Of a stretch of 64,000 nucleotides of DNA, positions 45,409 to 57,030 are shown piece by piece. The DNA lies in assembly GCA_028551475.1 (NCBI GenBank), contig CM052354.1, positions 29,535,258 to 29,599,257 on the forward strand, written 5' to 3'. This DNA comes from Casuarina equisetifolia. Taxonomy: Eukaryota; Streptophyta; Magnoliopsida; Fagales; Casuarinaceae. A model generated the notes under the pieces. It saw only the letters and a program-made list of their open reading frames with translations. It made no database searches and was not told the origin of the DNA. Made by a program: the position numbers and the translations under genes. Each line of letters opens with the position of its first letter. Positions within the stretch are counted from its first letter, which is position 1.

Positions 45409-45850
45409 TTAATGTGAGACCTTGCCCACAAGGTCAAACTTTGGGTATTGCATGCTGAATTCCTCATGAGACACCCATGTTGCCTTTGTTGCTGTTAGCC
45501 CTTTCCACAAAACCAACACTTGCGCTTCTTTCTTATGAATGTGGTTATCTATAATAGCTTAGGGAATTGAAGCTAATGAACCTTCTAGTTCCATATACTA
45601 GGGTGGTTCTTATTGCACCTGTATTCCTTCACTGAGACATTTTTTTACTAACAACACATGAAATACTAGATGTATCTTGGAATCACTAGGGAGCTTTAGC
45701 TTGTATGCAAGAGTTCCTATCCTTTCCAGGATTTCAAAAGGTTCATAATAGTGGGGAGTGAGTTTCTAATTACGCTTCATCCCTATTGAGAGTTGCTTAT
45801 ATGGTTGTAATTTAAGGAACATTAAATTCCCCCATTTAAAACTCATGATC
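45409..45850 (-). pseudogene. Ty3/gypsy integrase C-terminus and chromodomain remnant
   Basis: On the minus strand: MFLKLQPYKQLSIGMKRN, then KLTPHYYEPFEILERIG, AYKLKLPSDSKIHLVFHVLL, a gap with stops, then HKKEAQVLVLWKGL and ATWVSHEEFSMQYPKFDL, VGKVSH and stop. This is the standard end of chromovirus-type gypsy pol (LKLQPYRQ..., GKIHPVFHVS, VKWKGLP...ATWE). Four in-frame stops break it. It faces the gag remnant next door, so they are either two elements or one rearranged element. Confidence 0.85.
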
Positions 45851-47560
45851 TACTCATCTCTAACTTTGGCTAGCTTATTTTTTTAGCTTTCTCTAGAAGA
45901 CATATTATCTAGATGGAAGTATTGCAATGAACATATTTAAGAAAAATATTAGAACATCATGTCTCTTCAAACATTAGAAAGGTCAAGCATGCACAATTGC
46001 AATGCTTAGGTACATGTACTTCCTAGGAGGTGACATACCCTATAAATAAGAACAAAAAGAAGGGACCTGCAATGCATATTTGTACGCATAAGACTAAGTA
46101 CTTGTACAAATGCAGTTAGCAATATGTGGTAAATTTGCTTCCAGATCTCTTTGGAAAAAATATTCAAAGCATCAATAATAGGGTGCAAAATAGGGACCTC
46201 GACGGAACTATTATGGATTGCACATCTTACTTCAAACTAGTTTAGTTTATTATCACTAATCCTAGACATCTCTTTATTCCTTTAACTTAAAGAATGCAAC
46301 TATGGAGTCACAATCAGAGGAAGGTATACATTTAGATCTTTTGCCAGTGCATATTGCCAAAAATAAGATGCAAAAGTAGATCTAACATAAACACTTCCAA
46401 CATATCCTTGCTTTCTAGGGCTTCATTTATTTGCATCAAAAAGGCACAGCAAACATGTGCACGTTAAGATTTCCAAGCAAAAAGGGCTAGACTCATTTTC
46501 AATTTTTGTGGTCCAATCATACACAATATCATCCAGGCCTGCAATAATGTTAGCACACAAGAATTTCTTTCTTCATGAAAAATAACAACTTGTCTAGGCA
46601 TCCAACACTATGCTCAAAACACCCACCCCCTAACCACAACACCCAAACCAAAAGACAAATAAAAAAAAAAAAGTATTAGAGAAATCAAGACTTGCCTTTT
46701 CAACTAAATGCTCCTTTAGGGGTTGGTCTATAAAGTTTGGAGCTTTGCCTAACTAACCCAAAATATCAAGCCTCTAGACTGAAAAGATAAATATTAATCA
46801 GTAGACTATAGGAGATGACATGTATTATAGCAACTACAGAAATAGGTAAAGCAGAAAAAGTTTAATCAACAATGACTCTAGACCAATGTCATTGACAAAA
46901 TAAATCTTAAACATGATTAAGTGTAGCAACTTGCCTTAACAAAAACACTAGTTTGGAGACCTAAAAGACCAAACTTGAGCCCATTCATGTTAGATATCTT
47001 CGCCAAACTATTGCATTTCAAGAGATCACTATCCATAATTACAAGCTTAATATAGAAGGAATAAGAAGAAAGGAAAAATAATAATCCAATTGATAGGTAT
47101 TTCAGTTTTCACATCCTAGAGAACGAAATTCTTCACTTAATGAAGGTGACTCATACAATTTTTCCTGCCTGTGGTTATAATTAGTTTAACAGAAACCAGG
47201 TCCTAAGATCCTAAATTGTGGCCACACAACCAAAGCGTGAGAGGTCTGCTGTTGACAATCCTAAAATTTTAGCATAGCATAGTATAGCTAGCATAAACAT
47301 CATCAATCTAACAAGTGGTACACAGATCCCTGCCTAGAAGCCTTTCTTACCTTATCATTTTACTGGGTTTAAAAAAGTAATTTTATGTTGTGTTCGAAAT
47401 TCCAGCTCAACTTCTCCACAACAAGCAAAATAGAGACTAAATACTCTTGTAATCAAACACTGAAACATAATCTCTAAAAAAGCATAGACAAACAGCAGAG
47501 AAATTAATCGCTCAAACAGCGTCTCTCACAACAATTAATGGTCAAAATCAGAGCGGTTTA
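45850..47560. other. No gene recognised
   Basis: AT-rich DNA upstream (minus strand) of the chromodomain remnant. I looked for integrase HHCC/DDE and reverse transcriptase motifs to extend the gypsy remnant and saw none. 46660-46670 is a short poly-A. 45060-45400 is probably the matching 3' non-coding part of the element. Confidence 0.45.
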
Positions 47561-47630
47561 AGATTTCCACAGCCTCTCTTCTGAGGGCGTTTTCCCGTGA
47601 AGGGGCTGCAGTTACGTAGCAACATAAATT

Positions 47631-47888
47631 CTAATAATCAAAATAATAAAACTGTGCATCCCATAATTTCATAAAGAACCAAACAGAGAACTGCAATTTT
47701 TCCTCGCCGTCACTGAAATTCCCGCGGCCCGATTCCACAGTGTTATTGTTCTCCTCGGCCTTTTCAGTCACATTCTGTTTACAAAGATCCTGGAACGAGA
47801 TGTATCGCGACGATTGCGGGGACGAGGAAGACAACGAGGTTGAAGACCCAGCATCAGATGAGCACAGTCTAGCATTTACTGAGTCTAC
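47631..47888 (-). CDS. Candidate exon, serine-rich, unassigned
   Basis: Open for 86 codons after a TAA, without an ATG at its start, and clearly richer in G+C than the surroundings. Reads DSVNARLCSSDAGSS, SSSSPQSSRYISFQDLC, EKAEENNNTVESGRG, NFSDGEEKLQFS. Low-complexity serine followed by charged text is typical of an exposed region of a plant regulatory protein, but I cannot name a family. Could be an internal exon of a real gene or of a captured fragment. Confidence 0.3.
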   Translation of the reverse strand, partial: VDSVNARLCSSDAGSSTSLSSSSPQSSRYISFQDLCKQNVTEKAEENNNTVESGRGNFSDGEEKLQFSVWFFMKLWDAQFYYFDY

Positions 47889-48240
47889 TTATTTAAGCTG
47901 CTGAATTATGCAACAGATTTTTTTATTGGTTAGACTTTTCTGGTCTTAAGCAGTGCAACTAATTTGTACTTGACCTGTTAATAGTTCATAAAAATATTAT
48001 GACATAAAATGAGACAACGGAAAAAACGCAGAAATGATTCTTTCTTTTGTGCCTACCTAATTCTTTGGAATTAGCGAAGTCCCAGTTTATGTAAGTGACA
48101 AAATCCTGAAACTTTGCTCTGGTTGTATGCAAATTGTATTATTTTATCCAACATAATTTCATAATATAAATTCCGATTGAGATGATAGAGTTAGTAGGGG
48201 ATGACCTACCTATTAAATCTCATACATCTATATTTTGTTG

Positions 48241-48334
48241 CAGCTTGATTTGCAGTCACATCCAAGAATGAAAGCTACAACGTCCGTGGCATACGAGGAA
48301 GTGATATCAGCCACACCCCGTCGAACGGAAGAAG
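48241..48334 (+). CDS. Candidate exon, unassigned
   Basis: A strong acceptor (TATTTTGTTGCAG, ending 48243) is followed by an open stretch reading LDLQSHPRMKATTSVAYEEV, ISATPRRTEE, and a possible GTTGGTAAA donor. Composition is again richer in G+C than its neighbours. No family recognised and no partner exon found. Confidence 0.25.
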
Positions 48335-48452
48335 TTGGTAAAAACCTGCTATCGATATCGTGATAATGCGGCTGCCATGGTATTTTCTCGACCCATAAGT
48401 TTGGCAAGTGCTTTTTGCTATGCCAGAGTCAAGAGACGTTGCTTCCACAAAT

Positions 48453-48505
48453 ATTTTATGGTATGCAATATTTTAAGCTATGATGGTCAATGCATACCAT
48501 AAAAT
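48453..48505. repeat. Perfect 15-bp inverted repeat
   Basis: ATTTTATGGTATGCA (48453-48467) and TGCATACCATAAAAT (48491-48505), loop 23 bases. Could be a small foldback or transcript hairpin. Confidence 0.85.
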
Positions 48506-48829
48506 GTCTCCCAAGCAAATAATGGTGCCACTTCTACACAGTTAGTACCAATGCGAACATTTCTTGCTCGTATGTGGACAAAACTAGTTTCCTCCAACTT
48601 TCGATTAACTAAGGAAGGTAATTAGGCGGTTGTGTTGTGAATGAACCAGTCTAATTCCAGTTCTGGATGAAACACACTCGATAATGAATGGCTTGGTGAA
48701 CTGCAAAAAGGCCAACAATAGGGCTTAGGTCATAGCAAGCTTGAGTTGCATAAAAGTTGATTTAGCTGCCTCACCTCCACTTAAAGCCATCTTTTTTTAA
48801 CAATTCTATGAAGGGCTTAGCTATGGATA

Positions 48830-49505
48830 AATTGCTGATAATAGTATGAGAAACTAAGAAAGTCCCTAAGAGCCTTCTTTATTCTTGAGTGCCTAACATC
48901 CCTCATTTTCCCTCATATAAAGCGACTTAATAGTTATAAATGGAAGTGGTTATGATTCTAAAGCTTCTAAATAATTAGGAGAAATTTGTCAAACCCTTCA
49001 ATCCCAAATTTGTCAAGTCTCTCCAATTGCTATCAACAAAATACTCTTTCAAAAACAGCACCTCTACAAAATATAACAATGATACCAATTTCAATTTGAA
49101 AGACAATAGGATTAAAAAAAAAAAACAATTCATTTAAGCACCCACACAATTTGTATCCAAGTTGAGGTTGAAAGTTTAGCTTCCAAGAAGATGCTACCAT
49201 GAAACAAGCGTTGCTTTTACCTTGAGCGAAGCTGAGAATTTCAAGTCTAAAAAGTCAACAAAGAACATAATCTCTTGCATAAGGAAACTTAGAAGGAAAT
49301 ATCAACTAATATGAAACAAGCTTTTTCACGTCTTATAGGTTCAAGGCCAATCTTAGCATAATTAAAAACATTCACAAGTAAAAAAGTAGCATGTTAAAGG
49401 AGTTTACACTTTTATCACATTGTAATTAATAAAATTCGCATTTATTTTTTTAATTAAGCACTATATTTTGAACAAGTAGGTTGCAAACAACTTTATTCCT
49501 AGCCA
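48830..49505 (-). repeat. 3' flank of VPE-like copy C
   Basis: Reverse complement of the flanks at 299-1000 and 43391-44000 (for example CTCCAATTGCTATCAACAAAA and CTTTATTCTTGAGTGCCTAAC in pieces). No coding content. Confidence 0.75.
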
Positions 49506-50338
49506 CTACAAGCAACTATACAAGCTTCTTCCACCGAGGCCCGAGAGACACCACTCTTGCAAATATTGGTGAACGCAAGGCGGTATTTCAAGATATTTCC
49601 CAAAGAACCACAATATTTTTTGAATAACTGAATTTAGATCATATTAGGTCTTAGGGCTTGACTAAACAAAAAAATTATCACAAAAAAATGAAAATTCAAG
49701 TAAAATACAAATAATATCTATATATACATATTTTTACCATGGATTCCAAGCATTCTGAATCATCCACATCAGGCATTCCACATTCACTCATGCAATTCAA
49801 GATAAAAGGACCTTTCTCAGGTCCATATAGAAATGTTCCAATCAATTTCATGCTACCCTCCAAGTGAAATTTGTACCTTGTAATCTCTATTATCCACTTT
49901 ATGCTTTGAGCTATTTTTTGATTCCAAATACTATAAAGCAAAAGGCAAATGGATGGTATAAGAATCGAGAACTTGAAATACTTTTTAGACTAAACATGGG
50001 CTATCACTGAAGCTTACCTCTTCCCATGCATAGAAAAACTTTATTTGGTCTTGTCTAATAATTGTCATGTTTTTGTAGTCCATCCAACTAAATAAATGAT
50101 TAATTAGTTAGACAAAAAAGCTCAATATCAAAGGAATTTGGACAACTTGGTGCTTATGATTTTTAAAGCCAAATGAATCAACAACAGGAATTGCCCATTG
50201 CGTACTGACTTCTTTCGGATCATCTTCTACTTCATCCATTTCTGCAAGCATTCAAGGCAACAACTTAGATTCCAAAAACAACAAGAACAATAGCTGCAAA
50301 GCAATGTTTGTGAGACACACAAAATGACAAGATGCCAT
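49506..50338 (-). pseudogene. VPE/legumain-like gene without catalytic core, copy C
   Basis: Minus-strand sister of copy B. Exon 1 from ATG 50338: MASCHFVCLTNIALQLLFLL signal peptide, a TGA after ESKLLP, then EMDEVEDDPKEVSTQWAIPV and DSFGFKNHKHQ; this copy keeps the Trp and ends at HKHQ, where VPE genes have an intron after RHQ. Exon 50018-50097: MTIIRQDQIKFFYAWEE. Exon 49738-49930: SIKWIIEITRYKFHLEGSMK, LIGTFLYGPEKGPFILN, DDSECLESM. Exon about 49506-49630: KYCGSLGNILKYRLAFTNIC, KSGVSRASVEEACIVACSG. The acceptor before the last exon is changed (TCTAA instead of TCTCAG). The peptidase core is missing exactly as in copy B. Confidence 0.75.
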
Positions 50339-50464
50339 GAGCAATCTGTTGAGGAAACCAAAGGGAAGAGGCAAAAAAAACCAACAACTGTTAAAAGATA
50401 TATTCAAGATTGCAAGAAGCAATGAAACAATCGACTAAAAGAGTTTAATAGAAAATTTCAAACA

Positions 50465-51006
50465 TTTTCTAGGGAGAAATTTGTAAAGAAAAAGAGAAAG
50501 ACATTGAGATCAATGGCAAAATCTATGCAGTCAATTAAAGCACATCTGAAATATACTCCTACTGTGGTTGAATTATTTTTTACAAATAGATAAAGATCAA
50601 AACTTTTTTCCAAACCACATAATCCATAAGTATGAAAGATTAGCCCAGAATCAAAACATGACAAACTGAAAGGAAACAAAATTCATACCATTCAGTTTTC
50701 CTTTTCTAGTCAACCGATTCACCATCCAACGAGCTAAATATGCATGTCGTTCCAACAACAGAACACCAAGCAACATTCGAAGTACACCACGCTCAACTAC
50801 GCCCCGCAATACAGAGAGAATTTCAGTAAGCAACCAAATCTCGAAGTCCTTGGACTGAACAAAATCTGAAAGCAGCCATCGAAATCAAAGAATCCATGGA
50901 ATTTCATCGACAAGAATAAAAGTACCAGAAATGTAGGGAACATACAAGGTGATAAGAGGGACGCCTAGCTTTGTCGTCGCTCGCAGAGAGCCCTAAATAT
51001 ATATAA
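50465..51006 (-). promoter_or_regulatory. Promoter-proximal and leader region of VPE-like copy C
   Basis: TATA-like TATATATATTTAG (50992-51006, minus strand) followed by a GC-richer leader and an exon-like stretch (RMLLGVLLLERHAYLARWM, VNRLTRKGKLNG). The same block is present at 34785-35440 and 55755-56330, so promoter and leader were copied with the gene. The leader reading frame has no family I recognise and may be untranslated. Confidence 0.55.
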
Positions 51007-51480
51007 GCCCCGCGTCAAGGCTATCAGAATTACCATTTCACCGCTACCTGACATTCCCAGGACGCGGCTTAACAAACTCTGGTCAAAACGTTCCATAACA
51101 TGGACAATTATGAAACCAAAATCTACTTAAAAGTTGGATCATGAATTTGATTACTTTTGTTATGGATATAGAAGTATTTAAAAATCCCTTAAAGATTAAA
51201 AGGTTTAATTCAAAACCTAATTCAAAAGTTGAAGGATCTTTTTTTTATTTAAATTTTATTTAAACATCATTTTACTTCATCTTGATACCTATATCCTTCA
51301 ATATTTTTTCTAGGTTAAAATTCATTATAATAGAAATGAAATATAATATAATCTGAACTTTGATATTATGCGATAAAATTTAACTCTATTTTTTTTATTA
51401 TTATTATAAATCACACTCTCAATTGACTTGCAAATATAGGTTGTCAGGCTTCAAGCTCTGCAATTAGAGTTAACACAATT
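51007..51480. repeat. VPE upstream flank
   Basis: 51050-51210 matches 56340-56490 in direct orientation; 51340-51480 matches 34310-34500 inverted. AT-rich, no gene. Confidence 0.65.
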
Positions 51481-51690
51481 GTTATAACAGCAGTGAGAAT
51501 ATAGGAACAGAACTAGGGAGAGAACGTTTTGTGAGAATCACGGTTGCAGCTATATGTGGGGATGTGGCTTGCTGAGTCGTGATCTAACCTGAGGTTAAGA
51601 TGTCTATGACGTAAGAGAAGTGGCATTGTTATGTAGAGTTGTGGGTGTGATCTTGCAGCCATTCTTATGCCACTCTTTTCTAGTAAACCC
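51481..51690 (-). mobile_element. Partial copia LTR
   Basis: Matches 36117-36310 within the copia LTR (GTTTTGTGAGAATCA, TGTGGGGATGTGGC, GTGGGTGTGATC). Internal part only, with no LTR ends. Confidence 0.65.
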
Positions 51691-52586
51691 TCTACGATAA
51701 GTTATTTGATGGAGCTTTGGCTTCCTTTTCAATGAACTCTTTGTATAATTTTCCTTCTAAAATTAAAATGAGGACAACAAAAATATAAATAACAAGTAGA
51801 GTAAATGACAAAAGAATATAGAAAAAAGGGGGATCATTCATTATTTATGAGGCTAGCCTCCCCTAAAAGGGAAAAGAAGAGGTTTTGGAGGGGGGAACCT
51901 ACCTCTCCTATAAGGGAGGTAGTGGCCGCCCTTCATAGTTAGAGGCTGTCTCTTAAGCTTATAAATTTAATTTAATTTAATTTTTGTTTGAGTTTGTGTT
52001 CTTTGTGGTTTACCAACTTAATAGTATAGTTATAATCTCATAATGAATTGATGGATTTTACATAAGTAGATAGAAGTTTTAATTTGATTCAAAAATTCTT
52101 TCACAAAGAGTTATTAGATAATATTTGTTACTAAGATTGTATTTGAAACAAACCTAAACCCTAAAATTAATTCAATAATTCCCATAGGTTTCCTTATGCA
52201 AACCTAGACACTAGAATTAATTAATTTTGGTCCCTGAGCTAAATTTCCTTTAGGTAGCTCAACCCCCCTATGATTCTATTTCAAGCCTTAATTTCAACTA
52301 GAAGACCAATTATCTAGTTGCTACTTCTTGGGACGACCAGTTTTTTTGAGTTAGTTTTCTTTTCTTGTATTAATTTACTCATGGAATATTATTGTTATAT
52401 TGCTTAAGGTTATTGTTCTTAGTTCTCCTTTTCAATTCTGTTGGTTTTTATGTTGTTAAGATTGGCTAGATTTCATACAATAGCTATAAAATTTTGAAAC
52501 ATGAAAATTGGCTGGATTTTGTAAATTGCAATTGCTTGTTTATTTCTTCCTTCTCTTGACATTTTCCCATTAGTAGGATATCTTAA
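51691..52586. other. No gene recognised
   Basis: AT-rich with one GC-richer patch at 51850-51950 containing a short imperfect inverted repeat (CTCCCCTAAAAGGG, CTCCTATAAGGGAGG). Nothing coding. Confidence 0.45.
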
Positions 52587-52591
52587 CCATC

Positions 52592-53866
52592 TGTTCGGTG
52601 AAATCTAAATGCAAGTGAACATGTCGAACAAGTAATATAATGATAAGAAAGATATCGTCCCACAGAGATTGGTGATTACTAAACTAACTAATTACTAACA
52701 GTGAACAACTCCTAGAATTTATCTAGTAAACCAAATTGATAGATGATAGATTAACTAACTAAGTCTAAGAAAACTAAATACAAGAAATATGTTAGAGCAT
52801 ATGACTTCACCATAATTACTAGGTACTAATATTGATTATTTATGCTTGCAAGAGAGATAATATCTATGTGATGGCGGAATTTCCTAATTTATTTACTATC
52901 CTATGTCTACGTATAGCAAACCTACTTAGTTCATTAATTCACTATATCTCTATATGTGAATTGAAACAAACCAAATGCATTAGGATCTATGAATATTCCC
53001 AGTTTACACCAAAAGCCATACAAACAATATGGTATATGTCTATCCATATTTAATTTATAGTTACATATTACAAGAAGCAACTGCATGCTATTTCTTGTCG
53101 GTCTTTAACATGCAAATCAAGTCATCTAAGTGGTAGCTAATCACCTAAAAGCATTAAACTCCGTAATATGTAACTTCACATAAATAAAATATCTTGCAAA
53201 ACATAATAATCATAAGATTCATACCATCATAATTAGGTTACATCGTAGCTCTAACAAAAATAAACTAAAACATAAAGAAATAATGAGGAAGAATGGCAAT
53301 AAGAAATAAAGAAGGCATCTTGAATCCAAGAACAAGAAGTCTGTCACCCTTTTTGTCTTCTCTTCAAGAAAACCTTGAATTCTTGGCTTCTTTCTTGAGT
53401 TGTGCTCAATTTCCTCCTCCTCTTCTTCTTTTGCCTCTTCTCTTCTCTTAAATAGGGTTTAGGTTTGGATCTATTCTTATCCTAGTAGAATTGGGTCTTA
53501 GAGATCTAAAACAATTGGGTTTTGAACTCTTAATTTAATAAAGTTTTGAACTCCTAATTTAATTAGGCTTTGAACTCCTAATATGATTAGGTTTTCTAAT
53601 TATTTAGAAAACCCAATAACAATAAAATCTAATAACAATCATTTAAAGCCCAAGCCCATCTTGACTCTCTTGATCTTGATATTACGATTTTGCCACACAA
53701 TAAGCATCAGGTTCTCTATGTTCATCCATTTTCTCCTTGCCTACTTGTGCTACATAAACAAGATAAATTTAAGTAAATAAAGAGGAGTTCAAATGTTTTC
53801 TCACAATTATTAAAGTTATTTATTGCCTAAAATAAATAAAATAACTCTATAAAAATAGAGTTATCA
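52592..53866 (-). mobile_element. Solo LTR, long family, copy B (1275 bp)
   Basis: On the minus strand begins TGATAACTCTATTTTTATAG and ends TTTCACCGAACA; CCATC is on both sides (52587-52591 and 53867-53871). Same ends as 17130-18801 and shorter, mainly because the GC-rich middle is reduced. The 5' end forms a small hairpin (AACTCTAT and ATAGAGTT). A clay-like internal region, primer-binding site or second LTR is absent. Confidence 0.85.
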
Positions 53867-53871
53867 CCATC

Positions 53872-54109
53872 TAACAAGGAAATACTACACTATAAGTGTC
53901 CGTCCCCTCCTAGACACACATTTTGGACCTTTTTTTTTTTTTTTTTTGGTTTTCCATTTTTGGCTATGTTTAGTAGATTTCCATTTTCTAATTTTGTCAA
54001 GCTAGGGTATGCTAAAGAAGGGGCTTAATCCCATTTAATTACGTTCTATTTTTTAGATCATTTTAATTAAGAGATTGGGTAGTTTTGGAAAACGTCCAAA
54101 ACCTAGTCA
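53872..54109. other. Spacer with poly-T
   Basis: T-run at 53931-53949, otherwise AT-rich. No gene. Confidence 0.5.
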
Positions 54110-54480
54110 ATTTAGGAGTCTAAATTTTAGTTGTTTGAAATAAGGCATTGAGTAGTTTTGAGAAATGTCCAAAACTTAATCACTTTAGGAATCTAAAACT
54201 TAGTTGTTTTGGGAATCTAAAACTCATTCATATTGGGCTAAGAATTAAGCTATAGATAAAGGGCAAAGGAGAAAGATAGAATCATGTTTATTGAAGAGAT
54301 TAAAACCTTGAATTGAACTTTATAATTGAGGAAGCTTTTAAGTTTCAAATTTTAATAATTTGTATACTATTTTCTTCTTATAAGTTGTTGTTTTGTTTGA
54401 GTTTTAATATAATTTGGGATTTTGTATTCTTCGGTGTTTACTTAGGTTCTAAAAGCATACATTTTGTCTTGGGGTTATGA
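54110..54480. repeat. Related segment without the LINE (empty site)
   Basis: 54110-54250 matches 36505-36636 and 54262-54480 matches 42080-42300 without interruption, giving the pre-insertion state of the LINE at 36637-42079. It contains an internal repeat of GTTTTGRGAAATGKCC..AAAACYTAATCA units. Confidence 0.8.
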
Positions 54481-54717
54481 ATAATTAGGAGAAATTTGTT
54501 AGACCCTTTAATCCCAAATTTGTCAAGTCTCTCCAATTGCTATCAATAAAATACTCTTTCAAAAATAGTATCTTTACAAAATAAAACAATGATACCAATT
54601 CCAATTTAAAAGAAAAAAAATAATTCACTGAAGCACCCACACAATTTGTATCCAAGTTAAGGTTAGAAGTTCAACTTCCAAGAAGATGCTACCATGAAAG
54701 AAGCATTGCTTTTGCCT

Positions 54718-54742
54718 TGAGTTGAGTTGAGTTGAGTTGAGA
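54718..54742. repeat. (GAGTT)n microsatellite
   Basis: Four to five TTGAG units in the VPE 3' flank of copy D; the same place in copy C (49225) has a single unit. Confidence 0.85.
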
Positions 54743-55011
54743 ATTTCAAGTCAAAAAATTCAACAAAGAACATAATCTCTTGCATTAGGAAACTCAAAAG
54801 GAAATGTCAACTAATCTGAAATAAGTTTTTCACGTCTTATAATTTCAAGGCCAATCTTAGCACAATTAAAAATACTAACAAGTAAAAACTAGCATGTCCA
54901 AGGAGTTTATACTTTTATCACACTGCAATTTTTAATATTAGCATTTATTTTTTAATTAAGCACTATATCCAGAACATGTAACTTATTTTTTAATTAAGCA
55001 TTATATATTTA

Positions 55012-55594
55012 CATTGGATTCTGTGCATTCCAAACCATCAGCATTAGGCATTCCACTTCACTCTTGCAATTCAAGATGAAAGGACCTCTTTTAGGTCCAT
55101 ATAGAAACTTTCCAATCAATTCCACATTGCCTACTAAATGAAATTTGTACCTCCTAATCTCTATTATCCATTTTATATTTTCACTATTTTTTTAGTTGTT
55201 TTTTGATTCCCAATACTATAAAGCAAAAACAAATGGATGGTATAAGAGTTGAAAACTTGGGAACACTTTTTAGGCTAAACATAAGCTATCATTGAAGCTT
55301 ACTGCTTCCCATGTAAGGAAAAGGTTTATCTGGTCTTGTCTAATAATTCCCATTTGCCCCAAGTCCATGCCAACTAAATAAATGATTCATTTGTTAGAAG
55401 AAAAAAAAATTCAATATCAAAGGAATTTGAACAACTTAGTGTTTATGATTTTCAAATCCAAATGAATCAGCAACAAGAATTGCCTGTTGCTTACTAGCTT
55501 CTCGCACTCGAAACAATAGCATAGATTCCAAAAACAATAGGAACAATAGTAGCAAAACAACATTTGTGAGGGTCACAAAATGATAAGATGCCAT
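55012..55594 (-). pseudogene. VPE/legumain-like gene without catalytic core, copy D
   Basis: Exon 1 from ATG 55594: MASYHFVTLTNVVLLLLFLL, then FRVREASKQQAILVADSFGF, ENHKH and stop; the acidic stretch found in copies B and C is largely deleted and the Trp codon reads Gln-Gln. The second exon (about 55310-55375) is degenerate. The third (about 55012-55160) reads RYKFHLVGNVELIGKFLYGP, KRGPFILNCKSE, then shifts frame. The last exon, with CGSL and NICN, is deleted: the flank resumes directly after 54980. The leader and TATA region (55755-56330) is present but the box is mutated. Confidence 0.7.
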
Positions 55595-55754
55595 GAGAAA
55601 TCTATTAAGGAAACCCAAGGGAAGAGGCAGAGAATGAATACAAATGCGAGAACAAAGCCAAAAAAAGACCAACAATTGTTAAAAGACATATTCAAGACTG
55701 CAATAAGCAATGAAATAATCAACTAAAAGAGTTTAATAGAAAATTTTAGACATT

Positions 55755-56490
55755 TTCGGGGAGAAAAGTTGTGAAGAAAAAAAAGAAAGACATCGAGATC
55801 AATGGCCAAATCTATGCAGTCAATTAAAGCACATCTGAAAAATGCTCTTATTGTGGTTGAATTATTTTTCACAAATAGATAAAGATCAAAACTTTTTCCA
55901 AACCACAAAATCCATAACTATAAAACATTAGCCTAGAATCAAAACATGCCAAATTGAAAGGAAACAGAGATCATACCATTCAGTTTTCCTTTTCCAGTCA
56001 CTCGATTCACCATACAACTTGCTAAAGACACATATCATTCCAACAACAAAACACCAAGCAACATTTGAAATACATGGGAAAAAAAAACCCACGCACAACT
56101 ACACAGAAAATTTTGGTAATCAACAAAATCTCGAAGTCTTTGGACTGAACATAAAATCTGAAAGCAGGCATTGAAATCAAAGAATCCAAGGAATGTCAAC
56201 GAACAAGAATAAAAGTACCAGAAATGGAGGGAACATACAAGGCGATAAGAGGGATGCCTAGCTTTGAGGTTTTCCATTGGTGTCACTTGCTTGAGAGCCC
56301 TAAATAGATGTAAGTCTGGTGTCAAGGCTATCAAAATTACCATTTCACCCCTACCTAACATTCCCGAGACACAGCTTAATGAACTCTAGTCAAAATTAAC
56401 ACAGACAATTATGAAACCAAAATCTACTTAAAAGTTGTATCATGAATTTGATTACTTTTGTTATGGATATAGAAGTGTTTAAGAATTTTC
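55755..56490 (-). promoter_or_regulatory. Leader and upstream region of VPE-like copy D
   Basis: Matches 50465-51210 and 34785-35440. The TATA-like stretch reads CATCTATTTAGGG (56300-56312), weaker than in copy C. A 108-codon frame (56035-56361) runs through the leader by chance. Confidence 0.5.
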
Positions 56491-56899
56491 TTTCATGACT
56501 AGATTGACTAGCTATACGATTAAGTTGATGTTAGGAATTTGCCGACACAATTCCCCCCAAGGGATCAAAGCACACATACATATACACGCCAACACGAGAT
56601 TTTAGAGGTTTGGACCAACAATGTCCTACTCCCTCTTCTTCCATTAAAAGATTCAACTATTATAACTTCAATCTTTTCACAGAGAAGAGACTGAGAAACT
56701 CTCTCAGCCTTAGCTTTATACTACTCTATAAATAACCCAACACATGGTTATTATTATTATTGCTTAGGTTCTTTTATATCTCCCTGAGAACTACATAGAC
56801 TCCTTTTTATAGGCCTTCTAACTCCTACAGGTTGGTTCTTTAACCAATGTGGGCACACAATTCTTCTTTTCTAATTCCTATGGGACACGAACTCTTTTC

Positions 56900-57028
56900 T
56901 TTCCTAATACATGTAAGACATGAATTCCTAAATCATGTGGAACTCCTTTAACAATTCTCTTTCCTTTCCTAATACATGTAAGACATGAATTCCTAAATCA
57001 TACGGAACTCCTTTAACAATTCGAGTCG
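56900..57028. repeat. 65-bp tandem duplication within the 3' LTR
   Basis: TTTCCTAATACATGTAAGAC...CTCCTTTAACAATTC occurs at 56900 and again at 56965. The 5' LTR has one unit, so it arose after insertion. Confidence 0.85.
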
Positions 57029-57030
57029 CA

